From Hemileia vastatrix (Eukaryota > Basidiomycota > Pucciniomycetes > Pucciniales > Zaghouaniaceae): a stretch of 64,000 bases of DNA. The notes beneath the pieces were generated by a model. That model made no database searches. It saw only the letters and a list, made by a program, of their open reading frames with translations, and was not told where the DNA came from. Location: the NCBI GenBank assembly GCA_030280995.1, contig JASXTE010000017.1, positions 18,990,498 to 19,054,497 of the forward strand. Direction: 5' to 3'. The position numbers and the translations under genes were made by a program. Of the stretch, positions 33,655 to 44,273 are shown piece by piece. How positions within the stretch are numbered: the stretch's first letter is position 1; the number at the start of each line of letters is the position of its first letter.

Positions 33655-36009
33655 ATGGCTTCTGATTCTGCTATTCCTGTGCTGACTGTCAGTGGGTGGG
33701 ATGGTCCTCCTGCTGTGATGGTTAGGGAATGTGTTAGGATTAAAACTTGGGATGGTACCAAGTTTAAAGGGGAAGATGTGAAGTGGTTTCTGGAGAAATA
33801 TGAAACTGCTGCTGTTGTGGATGGTGCTTCTTACCTGGACATGGTGAAGCAGATTATTTTCTTCATTGGTGATAGGGCAGTGGAGAAGGAGATTGTGGCC
33901 ATGTCTGGCTACAAGAAGAGGGATTAGAAATTGTTGTGTAGGGAGATGGTGGATAGATGGGGTGTCAGGTTCACTATGGTGGATCTGAACAAGGTTGTCA
34001 GTGAATGGAAATCTTATGGTGGTGTTGGTAACTTACATAGTTACAGGAAGTTTCTGCGACAGTTTGTTCCTGTGGTGGAATATTTGGTGGAAGTGGAGGA
34101 GCTGGCACATGAAAATGCTGCCAAGGATGTTTTTTGGTCTGCCCTGGCTAGAGATGTCAGGATGGATGTGTTGAAGGAGTGGTCAAGAAAGGAATTGATG
34201 AAAACTCTTTCTAATGGGGACCAGAAGTTTCCTGCCTTGGATAAGGTGAAGGAGGCTGTTGAGGCCCATTTGAAGTTATTGGCTGTGGACACCTATCAGG
34301 AGGGGTGTGCCAAGTATGTCAACAAAGTCAGTGAGGCTTTGACTGAAGAGGGAGTTAGAGAGAAGAAGGAGGAGAAGAATTTGGTGAAGGTTTCAAAACA
34401 GGAGAGGGACCCAATGGTGGAACAGTTAGCTGACCTAACAAAACAGCTCCACACTTTTGTGCAGGAGGCTAAGAAGGTCAATAAGGCACCTTCTCAGCCT
34501 AGAGATTTTGAAAGGAGGGCTGGTAGGAGTGATACTTGGGTCTGCTCTTATTGCAGTAGGAGGGGGCACAGGTCCAATGATTGTTGGGCATTGAACAGGG
34601 ATGTGTCTGAAGGAAAAGTGGAGTTTGATGGCAGGGTTTTTAAGTTCCCTGACGGTTCTTTTGTGAAGCCCAGTGAGGGGCAGGCTCCTGTGGATTTGGT
34701 CAGGAGAAGGGGTGGTTTCAATCAAAGGAGGCCAAGGTTTGAGGAGATTCCTGATCAAGGGAAGTCTTCTGGTAAGGAGAATGAGGATGTCAAGGGAAAG
34801 GGGAAAGAGGTCAATAAGGTCTCTTTTTCTACTTCCTTTGGTGGTTTGGAGTTGTATTCTTGTGGTGGACAGTCAAGTGGTGAATGCTTGGCTGGTGTTT
34901 AGGATGTGGAAGCAGGAAAGGTGGGAAGGCCTAAGATCAGTTCTCAGGCACAACCAAAGCCTAAGGCTTCAAAGGTGGATCCTAAGCTGAGTGTAGATAG
35001 GAAGAAGTACAGCAAAGAGGAGCTGTACAAGATGCAGAAGGGTATGGCTGACATGGGCCCCCCTAGTTTTGGCACATTGGACATGAATAGTGAGCCAATG
35101 CCAATGGAGGTTGATTCTGACTCTGAGGAGTATGTCCCTTTGGCTTCATTGCCAAAGCCTGCTGGAGTTAGAGGGTCTGGTGAGGGATCTGGTTTGGTTC
35201 CTGTTGATGGTAAATCTGTTGGTGGTGTTGGTCCTCAAGAATCTTCTAGGACCAAGGTGGTGAAGCCAAGGGCTCACTTTGAGAGGCCAGTAATTTCTGG
35301 TCAATCCAATGTTATGGAATCTGTCCTGGAAAGGATGAATCAGGGTCAGGTTTCCCTATCTTATGGGGAGTTGTATGCTATCAGTCCAGGGTTGGCTGAT
35401 AGGCAAAAAAAGTTGTTGACCAGGAGAAGGGTTTCTTCTGGGAAGGTGGAATACATATGTGATTCTGCTGAAAAGTTTGGTGAGGGGTTGGAAACTCATT
35501 TTTCTGCTCCTCTGGGTTATGTCAATGTCACTCTGAATGGAAGGGAGGCAAGGGCATTGGTGGATTCAGGTTCTCAGATAAACCTGATTTCTTTGTTTGA
35601 GGCAACTCATTTGGGCCTCCCCATCAAAACTGGTATTGGTGGCCATGTCACTGAATTGGTCAGAACTTCCAAGTTTGTGAAGTTAGATGTTGGTGGAGCC
35701 TCAGGGAAGGTTCATTTCTATATTTCTAAGGGAACAGTTAAAGCTGTTCTGGGCGGGCCATTCTTGATGGATTTCCAGGCAAGAATTGGCTATCAATATG
35801 ATTTGGGAATCAGTTTGGAGTTGACTGGTGAAGATGAAAGGAGACTTCACATGAGGTTATTTTCCCCTGGAGAGGATGGTTGGGAGACCAGGCCTGGTTT
35901 ATCTTCAATGTGCCAGTGCATGGATTGTTGCAGGAGAAGGAAAGAAGTTGGTGCTGCCTCTGGTTTTCTGGAGTGTCGCTCAGGCTCTATTGAGAGTCTG
36001 TCTTTTTAA
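33655..36009 (+). pseudogene. Gypsy-B gag-protease (two stops)
   Basis: One frame from ATG 33655 is broken by TAG at 33925-33927 (probably from TGG) and TAG at 34900-34902. Gag domain: KFKGEDVKWFLEKYETAAVVDGASYLDMVKQ and on to RWGVRFTMVDLNKVV; zinc knuckle CSYC-SRRG-H-RSND-C at about 34540-34590; aspartic protease ALVDSGSQINLISLFEA near 35555-35605. The frame ends at 36009 and pol continues in another frame directly, with no canonical slippery site that I could recognise. Confidence 0.88.
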
Positions 36010-36011
36010 GA

Positions 36012-39000
36012 GTGATAAGGGCTGATCACCCTAGTGCCACAACCTCTCCCCAAGATGAGGAAATCTCAGGTTGTAGTAGGTCAGCTCCCTTGAAGATATA
36101 CCAAGTGGATTTTCAACTTTCTCTTTTTAATGTTTCTCTTCTCTGCAAGTATTCATCAAGTTTTTTATCAAGTCTCTGTTCTCTTTCAAAATTCTCAATT
36201 ATTTTTAATTCAAGCTCAAGGAAGAAGATTGGTTATATATCTTTTTTGAAAGATATGCAGAAAAGTTTTGGGGCGGTGAGATTGGGGTCTAAAAGTAAGT
36301 CCTCCCAATTTTGCACCACTAGGGTTTCTTCTGCACCTTTCAAAAACATTACCTGGGCCACATTTTTGAGCATTGGGGAAACCCCTGGTTATTTTTGTAG
36401 GTCAGAAGAAAACTCAAGAAAAGAAGAAAAAAATTTCAAGATAATTCAAGAAAACCAAGAAAAAAATCTGAAGATAATGAAGAAAGAAGATTCAAAATAT
36501 TTTTGTGAAGATCGTCAAGATCAATTTTTGGGCCTCCAGCATGAGGTTAAACTGCAGAAAATTATGAAGAAAGAAGATTGTCAAGATCAAGTTTTGCCCC
36601 TCCAGCATGAGGATAAACTGCACAATTTTAAAAGAGTTGATTCTGAAGATGAATCAAGATTCAAAGATTTGGAAGACGGAAGTGAAGATGAAGATTTGGT
36701 ATTGCAGAAAAGTTTTGGAGTGGTGAGATTGGGGTCTAAAAGTAAGTACTCCCAATTGTGCACCGCTAGAGTTTCTTCTACAACTTTCAAAAACATTACC
36801 TTGGCCACACATGTGAGCAATGGAGAAACCCTTGGTTTTTGTTCCAGGTCTGGTGGTGAAGATTTCCTGAAGATCCCTCAAGTTGAAGGTGGAGTGGCAA
36901 AGTATAAGAAGTTAGCGCAGAAGATTAGGCCTGTTAATGAGCCTATGCCTGTGGGTTTGAATCCGCCCTTAAAGAGAGCTCCTTTGTCAAGAGATCCGTA
37001 CTGTACTCCATTGGTGAAGAATCCTCCAGAATTTGTAGAGACAGCTAGGGTGACTGCGGAAAGGTTGAAGGTTGTTAATTTTGGTCCTGATGGGTGGCTG
37101 TCTGAAGAAGAAAAGAAGTTGCTGTTGCACATTATTGTGCTAAGGGAAAAAGCTGTGGCTTTTGTTGAGGAGGAAAGGGGTGTATTGAAACACTCTTATG
37201 GGGAACCTTACTTGATTCCTGTGGTTTGTCATGAACCTTGGCAAATCAATCCTATTCCGATTCCAGTTGCTATCAGAGAGGATTTTGTGGAGATTGTTAG
37301 GGAAAGAGTCAGGACTGGGTTATATGAGCAATCGACATCCAGTTACTCAAGTCCGGTTTTCTGTGCAAAGAAGCAGAATGGAAATTTGCGGGTGGTTCAT
37401 GATCTTAGAGCCTTGAATAGAGTCACTATCAAGGACACTGGTATGCCACCAAGTGCAGAGGATTTTGTTGAAGCTTTTGCTGGAAGGGTGTGTTATGGTT
37501 TGGGTGATATTATGGGTGGTTATGATGAGAGGGAACTTCATACAGATTCAAGGCCTCTCACAACTTTTGAGACTCCTTTGGGAAGATTTCAGCTCACTAG
37601 GTTGCCTCAAGGAGCAACTAATTCAGTGGCGGTATATCAAGCACAGATGGCTTGGATTTTGCAGGATGAGGTTCCTACTCATGCGGGTATTTTTATTGAT
37701 GATGGTGGAATTAAAGGACCATCCACTGATTATGGTAATGAGGTGTTAGCGGAGAACCCTGGCATAAGGAGGTTTGTCTGGGAATATGCAATAACTCTAG
37801 AGAGAGTGTTAATTAGGATTGAAGAGGCTGGTTTGACCATTTCAGGGTCAAAATTTTGTTGTTGTGTTCCTGCTTTGGAAATTCTGGGTCATGTGGTATG
37901 TAAAGAGGGAAGGATTATGGCAAAGAAAAAATTTAATAAAATTCAGTCATGGCCAAGGCCTAAGAATACCACTGAAGTCAGGGGATTTTTGGGTGTGTGT
38001 GTATATGTCAGGATTTTTATTAAGGATTTTTCTTTGTTGGCTTCACCTTTAAGGAGACTGACCAGGAAAGATGCAGACTGGGAATGTACTGAAGAGTGTG
38101 AAGAGGCTTTTCAGAAGTTGAAGAAGGTGGTTGGTGAAGATATTGTTCTTCACAAGTTGGATTATGGTGTTGATGCTGGAAAAATTTATCTGGCAGTGGA
38201 CTCAAGCTATATTGCTGCTGGTGCTGTTTTGTCTCAGGAGGATAAGACTAGGAGGGTCAGACCAGTAAGGTATGAATCTGTGGTGTTTAATGAGGTGGAA
38301 TCTAGGTATTCTCAACCTAAATTGGAATTGTGTGGTGTAGCAAAAATTTTAAAGAAGCTACAGATGGTTTTGTGGGGGCAGCATTTTGAGCTGCAGGTGG
38401 ATGCAAAATCTTTAGTCCAGATGATCAATAAACCTAGTCTTCCAAATGCTCCAATGACTAGGTGGGTGGCATTTATTCAACATTTTACTTTTGACTTGGT
38501 ACACAAACCAGGTAAAACTTTTACTATGCCTGATGGATTATCAAGGAGGCCACCTACAGATGTGGATTCTGATTCTGAAGAGTTTGATGAAGATGTTCCA
38601 GTGGTTAGGGCCAGCACAAAGGGTGCTGAGGATTTTTCTCTCCTCCCCCATGAGGCTAAACTGGATGATTGTTCTGACCTCCCCCAAGAGGTTAAACTGG
38701 CTGGATCTAATCTTGATTCTGGTGATCAGGATGTTTTTGTTGATGAAGATGGTATTTTTGTTTGGGACAGCTCAAAATTGGAAAAGGGTGTTTTTGTTAG
38801 TGAACTGGATTCTCACAAGGTTCAGTGGAAAGAGAAGGACATGCCAAAATTTAAGGATTGGTGTCCTGTTTGGGCTGGTCAATTGTCTCATGTTCACACT
38901 GGTGATTTTGATGACAGAGTTGTACCCTTGGATGTTGTTTTGTTGTATTTTGAAGATGAGACCTGGGGTAAGTCTGGGTTTTATTTTATTTTGGTGGAAT

Positions 39001-40213
39001 ATCTGTTGACCTTGGAGAGGCCAGATAGTTGTGATGATGATACTTGGTTGGCAATCAAGAAGAATAGTCCTGGATTCTATGTGTCAGGATGAAGGCTGAT
39101 GAGGAGAAGACATCCTAATCCTCAAGTTGTGGTGACTCAGAAGAAGGGTCAAGAAGTTGTGTTGAAGTCTTTGCATGAAGTCCTTGGTCATAGAGGCTTT
39201 GGGGAGACTTATAGAAGAGTAGCTGACAGATTTTGGTGGCCAGGTTTGAAGTTGGCTGTGCAGGGTTGGGTTCAATCTTGTGAAGAATGTCAAAGAAGAA
39301 GTCACTTGAAACCTAAAGAGGTTGGCCTTGCTACTGGTGAAACAACTGTTTTTGGAAGAGTCAGTCTGGATGCTTTCCATATTAAAGAGGGCAGGTATAA
39401 ATACTCAATTGTTGCCAGGGATTATTTGTCTGGTTGGGTTGAGGCAGTGCCTCTGGTTAATTTGACTTCCAAGAATGTGGCAGAGTTTTTGAAGAAGGAG
39501 TGGATTTATAGGTATGGGTTGATGAAGTTGGTGACTGTTGATGGCGGGCCAAAGTTTGGTGCCAAATTTAAAGAAGCTGTGGCTAGTGTTGGTTCTAAAG
39601 TTAGAGTGGCTACACCTTATTATCCTGAAGCTGAAGGCATGGTTGAAAGAGACCATCAATTTATCAAGAATTCTTTGGTGAAGATGTGTGGAGATAGTGC
39701 TGAAAAGTAGAGGCATTATTTACCCTTGGTGTTATTTTCTGATAGGGTCACTGTGAAGAGGACAACTGGCTATTCTCCTTATGAATTAATGTTTGTTAAA
39801 AAAGCAGTTCTACCAGTGGACTTAGAAGCTGTCTCTTATCTTGGAATTGATTGGGATGACGTGCACTCAACAGAAGATTTGCTCTGTGCCAGGATGCAAC
39901 AGTTGGAATGTAGAGAGGAATATCAGGAGAAGGCATAATCTAGAATGATGAAGATTAGGAATAAAAGTTGGCTCATAGACTCAGGAATCCCTTGAAACCT
40001 GGTTGTTTGGTTTTGGTGTATAATAGAAGTTTGGAGAGTCAGTGGGGAAAAATGTTTGCTGACAGATGGAATGGACCTTACAGAGTCAGATCTCAGGCAT
40101 CTGGAGGTTCTTATGTTTTGGAAGAGTTGGATGGTGCAGTCTTGAAAAAGAGAGTGGCTGAAGACCAGGTGAAGAGGTTCTATCCCAGAGGCACTAGGCA
40201 TGAAGAAGATTGA
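36012..40213 (+). pseudogene. Gypsy-B pol (RT, RNase H, integrase) with stops
   Basis: A 300-residue spacer with internal repeats (36012-36900) precedes reverse transcriptase: PVFCAKKQNGNLRVVHDLRA, LGRFQLTRLPQGATNSV, FIDDGGIKGP (about 37690). RNase H: YLAVDSSYIAAGAVLSQ. Integrase: LHEVLGHRGFGETYRR ... CEECQRRS finger, then VSLDAFHIKEG, VTVDGGPKFGAK and YYPEAEGMVERDHQFIK for DDE. A C-terminal segment (GKMFADRWNGPYRVRSQ, about 40045) ends at 40213. Stops lie near 39090, 39708 (TAG, probably from TGG) and 39938, and the last segment is in another frame. Confidence 0.88.
36258..36837 (+). repeat. Direct repeat within pol: 36258-36390 and 36705-36837
   Basis: Two units of 133 bp start CAGAAAAGTTTTGG and end CTGGTT or TTGGTT. 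Their translations align (KSFGAVRLGSKSKSSQ against KSFGVVRLGSKSKYSQ). Each contains AAAAGTAAGT, a potential splice donor. They lie before the reverse transcriptase domain, with two copies of the TAAACTG motif between them. Confidence 0.88.
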
Positions 40214-41450
40214 CTCTGCAATGAGGATAAACTACGGACCATTCTTTAATTTTAGAATTTTTTGTGGTGATGCTATGCATCTGTTTGTTGGAAACTTTTG
40301 TTAGAGGGTACCCATGTTGCCTTGGCAAGTGTTGGGGTGACTGATGGGCTGGCTGCTCTATTAACAGTTACCCCAGATTGTCTGTTTCCAACCCTTTCTC
40401 TTAATTTGGTTGAACCCTAGTATTTGTTGCTTTTCACAGGTTCTAGTCCTCTATGAATTTAAACTGGAAATTCCTTTGGTTTTCAAGTGCCGGACTCTTC
40501 ACTTTTATTGGTTTTGGTTTATTGTGTTGGATGTTGTGTTTTGTTGGTTAGAAGGTACCCAGGGGGGGCTTCTAGATTTTATTTTGGCAAGTGTGGGGGT
40601 AACTGATGATCTGGCTGCTCTGTAGAACAGTTACCCCAGAATGTCTGTCTCAAGTCTTTTGTTTGTTCCAGTTGAATTCTAGTTCTGTTGTTTATTATTC
40701 AGGTTTAAGTCCACTATGACTTTAAACTGGTTTGGGACTGGCTTCTTTATTTTTGGTTCTTTTGGATTGGCGGTGGATCACTGGTGGTCTCCCATCATTT
40801 TTACTTATTGGAGGGAGCCCACCCAGTGATCATTTCTATGGACCGGACTTTCTCTTACTGGACCATCTATGGAGCTGGACTGTCTTGATTTTGTAGTTAT
40901 GTTTTTCTAGATAGTAGTTTTAGATTATTTTCTTTTTTCTCTTTTTTTCTTTTAATTTTTTTACGGGGGTTGTTAAAATTATAAAATCAAAAATATAGGG
41001 TGTTACCACATCAGGGTCACCTGGATGTGGGCAAGCATTGGTGTGGAAAGGCTCATCAATTGGCCGGGCAATGCTATTTTATCATTTTAGTTTATTTTAT
41101 TTTTATTTTCATTAATTTCATTTTTTATTTTATTATTCTCATTATTACCCTTAATTTATGTTTCTTATTTCAAATTATTTAAATTTTTTTAAGGTGTATC
41201 CACATCAAGGTGCACTTGGATGTGGGCAAGGTATCAAGGGATCAGCTCATCAATTGGCTGGGGGATACCAATTTTTTATATAATTATTTATTTCATATTA
41301 TTTTATTTAGTTCATTTACATTTTATTTTCAAAATTTCTTATGATTAGTAGTTTAGTAGGATAAGGTACTGTTTTTTAAAAAAAAACCTGAAATTATTTT
41401 TATTAATTGTTTTATATTATTTTTATGTTTCTAATCTTTTTTTCAGGAGC
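40214..41450 (+). other. Post-pol non-coding region with stem-loop modules
   Basis: No sense gene is seen. Four stem-loop modules lie at 40307-40374, 40554-40637, 41001-41073 and 41193-41269, along with two copies of the TAAACTG motif. The remainder is T-rich. A polyadenylation region for the sense transcript or for the convergent antisense gene (stop at 41451) may lie here. Confidence 0.6.
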
Positions 41451-43022
41451 TCATTGTCTGGATGATGAAGCTTCTGGAGGCTGGTCCGGATTATGATGTC
41501 GTTTTTGTTTTTTGTTGGGGTTGTGGGAAGCACTGTGTTCTTTGAAGTGCATCCTGCTGGAGAGATTATATGGGTTATAATGGTCAGGAATGGGTTTGGA
41601 TGGAAGTTCAGAGGAGGAAGAAGAAGAGGCAGGAATGGAGTGCTGGAAGTTGTGCTTAATTATCCTAGACATCTTCCAGTGGTCGTCCAACAGGCGCTTT
41701 CTCAGGGATTTTTCAAAGTCATTCAAAGGTCCATGGAGGGTGAAGGCTTTCAGCATGTTGGAACACATGGTGCTTAGGTGTTGTTTCATGTCTCCATAAT
41801 CCAGGGTCAAAGAAATCTCTAGAGGTTGGCCAACTCCAATAGTAGATTCAGGAGAAGGGGCGCCAACTAGACAAGAAGAATTGGATCAGTAATTATTTTT
41901 GTTGAAGAAATGGGATGAATTAATTTGGTACTTACAGATTGGAAGCTCATCAAATTTGTAAGCATCCAGAATTTGGACTTCTGAAGAATTTGGAATAGTC
42001 ATAGTAGATGTATCAATCAGGGAAAGATATGGATTCTCTTGGTTTTCCTCTGAAAGATTTTGAGAAGGTGAAATAGGAGGCTGATGTTCCTGGGGCCTGG
42101 TTGGAGCAGCGGGACTGTGGTTGTTGTTGTGGTTGATATTTCTGTTGGATTCAGCTGGAGGAGGTGCTGGTGATGGAGTACAAGGGTTGTTAAAAAATTG
42201 AGCAGGAGAGGGTGATTTGGAAGTAGATTGATCTCTTCTGGATGGAGCTTTTGAGGGAATGGAACTGTCAGAAGAATGGTTGGCTGACAGAGGAGAGGTG
42301 TAGTTTTGTTGTCTTAACTGGGGACAAAGTTGTTGCTTTGGTGCAGTGTTGGGTGCTCTGGTTTCTTCCTGGGGTCCTCTGGCAGGTCTCCTAGAAGTTT
42401 GGGAAAATTTGGAGTTTTTGGACCTTTGAAGGGTTGGCTGCATTGCTCTGGGAGCAGTGGGAGGTAATTTTGTGGAGTTGTTTTTGTTGTTTGGTTGAAT
42501 TTGGCTGTTTTCTGGTTGTTTTTGGAGGTTTGGAGCCTGATTTTCACTGTCTAGTGAGACAGGCGGGCTGCCCGACGTCGGCCGGGCCACCTGGACATGG
42601 TCTAGAAGCCTAGGAGCTGATTTTGAAGCTTTTGGAGCTAAATTAGCAGAGATAAAAGCAGTTTCTTGGGAAGCTAAGGCTGGTCTTTTGGGAAGAGCTC
42701 TGAAAGCTGAGCTTCTGGATCTTCTGGAAGGTGCTGAAGATAAAGAGGAAGAGGAAGGAACAAGCTCTGGGGATCTGGTAGGGGATCTGGAGATGTATTT
42801 ATGAGAAGGTGAAGGAGGAGGAATAGGGTAGTTGGCATCTCTGTTGCATTTTTTCTTTTTGAAGTAGCAAGAATCACAAGCTCTGTTGTAGAATTTGGCT
42901 TCAGGAGTTGGAAGAGTGAATGTGCAAGGTCTGCACATGTTAATGCACTGTTTGCAGGCGTAGTCCTTGGGAGCAGTGAAGCAAGGAAGAGTAGAGGGGT
43001 CAACATCAGGGGATCCAGCCAT
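41451..43022 (-). CDS. Antisense Zn2Cys6-type protein of Gypsy-B (gene 2)
   Basis: Exon 1 is 43022-41936 and exon 2 is 41866-41451, with a 69-nt intron (GTAAGT donor, TTGTCTAG acceptor). The joined protein is about 500 aa. Residues 23-59 have the spacing C-x2-C-x6-C-x15-C-x2-C-x6-C (YACKQCINMCRPC ... RACDSCYFKKKKC), as in fungal zinc-cluster DNA-binding domains, with the basic KKKK before the last Cys. A long Pro/Ser/Gln/Asn-rich, low-complexity middle follows. Exon 2 encodes a more ordered part (LEISLTLDYGDMKQHLSTM, FEKSLRKRLLDDHWKMSRII) and a basic tail. No internal stop is present, unlike gag-pol of this element. It is likely a nuclear regulator; targets are unknown. A chromatin or nucleic-acid-binding role without sequence specificity is the alternative. 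Confidence 0.75.
42556..42581 (-). repeat. Inverted copy of the LTR GC-rich motif inside antisense gene 2
   Basis: Read on the minus strand, these 26 bases match 24 of 26 bases of the plus-strand LTR block at 33265-33290 (core CCGACGTCGGGC); the 3' LTR counterpart is 44750-44775. It is translated as ARPTSGSPPVSL within the protein. Confidence 0.75.
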
Positions 43023-43620
43023 TATCTGTGGTGAGAAAAGATGATGGAAAGTTATAAGAAGAAGATTTTTGTCAGTGATGGGTAGATGATGAAGTGAAGG
43101 TGGAAGCTCAGCAGTTTGGCTGTAGGTGTGCTCTGTATGAAATTGGATGCGTCTATTTTATGCAAAATTCTGTCAGTCCTCCAAGACTTTACACTGGCTG
43201 ATTTAAAGACTAGTCCTCTATGACTCTAAACTGGAATTTCTGATAGTCCGTCAAGACTTTAAACTGAACACTGTGTTAGTCCCCCAAGACTATAAACTGA
43301 GGAATGGGTTTTGTTGTTGGAATTGGTTTTGAAAGATTGGTGGAGGGTATCCACAGGGGGAGCCTCTGAATTTAGCAAAGGCAAGTTTGGGGGTAATTGA
43401 TGGGCTGGCAGCTCTATTCACAATTACCCCAGAATGTTAGTTTTTTCTCTGTGTCTTAATGTGGTTAATCTCTGGTTCTGAGTTTATGATTTAGGTTTTT
43501 GAGTCCCCCAAGACTTAAAACTGAGGGTTGTTTGTGGTTAAATCCTATAGATGGTGTGGTCAATTTTTCTTTTCTGAATCAAACTCAAGTACTAGTGGAA
43601 TTACAGAGGGAATCAAGAGA
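43023..43620. promoter_or_regulatory. Region between the two antisense genes with motif cluster
   Basis: Holds five copies of the TAAACTG dyad motif (four clustered at 43174-43300) and one stem-loop module (43346-43430). It lies directly upstream of antisense gene 2 (start 43022) and downstream of antisense gene 1 (stop 43621), so it is the natural place for the promoter of gene 2. Confidence 0.55.
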
Positions 43621-44225
43621 TTAAATGAAGTGTTCAGAATTAGCCTTGAACTGGTGAATGAGGTGTCTTCTGTTCTCAATGTCCTGTAGATCTCTAGCAG
43701 GGGTGGATTGGAAGTAGTTTAGAAGAAGGTGTTTCTGTTGAGATGTGTGTTGTTGGAACTTGGCCTTAATTGCGGGCAAGTGGTTTGGTGTTGGTGGTGC
43801 GATGGATCCTACATTGTCATCATCACTATCAGAAGATGGAGGAACTGAGAAGTCATCAGGTTTAAAGTTGAAAGAAGAAATGAAAGTTCTTTACCATCAG
43901 ATGGACCAGGGATGGTGGAACTTGTTGTTTTAGTGGTTTTGGCACTCTTCTGGGAAGGGTGTAGCTTTTCGATTAATCTGGGAATCAAGATGGATGGCCT
44001 AGATCTTTTGGTGCTGGTAGAAGATGGACCAGGTTGAGGTGGAGGTGAAGCTGTTGCAGAAGATAATGGACCAGGTCTGTAGCAGGACTTCTTTCTAGAT
44101 TGGCAGACATTGCAGGAAGTTCTGTATGGATGGACAGGTGGTGTCATGGTGCAGATTAGATTATTGTCAATGCAGTATTGGCAAGGACACATTTCAGAGG
44201 CAGAATTGGGAAGAAGGTTGAACAT
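43621..44225 (-). CDS. Antisense Zn2Cys6-type protein of Gypsy-B (gene 1)
   Basis: Exon 1 is 44225-43895 and exon 2 is 43844-43621, with a 50-nt intron (GTAAAG donor, CTTCTCAG acceptor). The junction restores GPSDVPPSSDSDDDNVGS and the protein is 184 aa. From the chosen start (MFNLLPNSASEM) residues 15-48 read C-x2-C-x6-C-x12-C-x2-C-x6-C (CQYCIDNNLIC ... SCNVCQSRKKSC), the canonical Zn(II)2Cys6 spacing. A Ser/Pro-rich linker, an acidic patch and a C-terminal helical segment (HLLLNYFQSTPARDLQDIEN) follow. An in-frame ATG at 44255 would add 10 residues; a further one at 44345 lies inside the 3' LTR. The frame is intact. Its start is only about 50 bp from the 3' LTR, so antisense transcription from that LTR may drive it. 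Confidence 0.72.
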
Positions 44226-44263
44226 GGTGGTTTGATGAAGAAAGAATGTGGACATTCTTAATT

Positions 44264-44273
44264 GGAGGGAGGA
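44264..44273 (+). promoter_or_regulatory. Gypsy-B polypurine tract
   Basis: GGAGGGAGGA directly precedes the TGTGG start of the 3' LTR, the usual second-strand priming site. Confidence 0.8.

Larger units (their letters stand above)
40307..43430 (+). repeat. Five-copy stem-loop module family in Gypsy-B
   Basis: Copies at 40307-40374, 40554-40637, 41001-41073, 41193-41269 and 43346-43430. Each starts near GGTA(C/T)CCA or its variant, reaches GGCAAG, and then forms a stem: GGGGTGACTG/CAGTTACCCC, GGGGTAACTG/CAGTTACCCC, GCATTG/CAATGC, GGTATC/GATACC and GGGGTAATTG/CAATTACCCC. The stem bases differ but complementarity is kept, so the structure seems to be under selection. Confidence 0.75.
36534..43524 (+). 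repeat. Dispersed TAAACTG dyad motif family in Gypsy-B (12 copies)
   Basis: A motif of 21-24 nt recurs on the plus strand. Form 1, CCTC-N5/6-GAGG-N-TAAACTG, lies inside pol at 36534-36555, 36599-36620, 38642-38663 and 38678-38700, with a degenerate copy at 40215-40234. Form 2, AGTCC-N5-GACT-TTAAACTG, lies at 40445-40467, 40707-40730, 43174-43197, 43211-43234, 43244-43267, 43277-43300 and 43501-43524 in non-coding sequence. Both forms have dyad symmetry before the constant TAAACTG. The symmetry suggests a protein-binding site; the four copies in pol are translated as LQHEVKL-like heptads. Confidence 0.8.

Noticed and set aside
36001..36015. Programmed -1 frameshift between Gypsy-B gag-protease and pol
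   Set aside because: The T-run at the junction is not arranged as an X-XXY-YYZ slippery site in the gag frame; left as an unexplained frame change.
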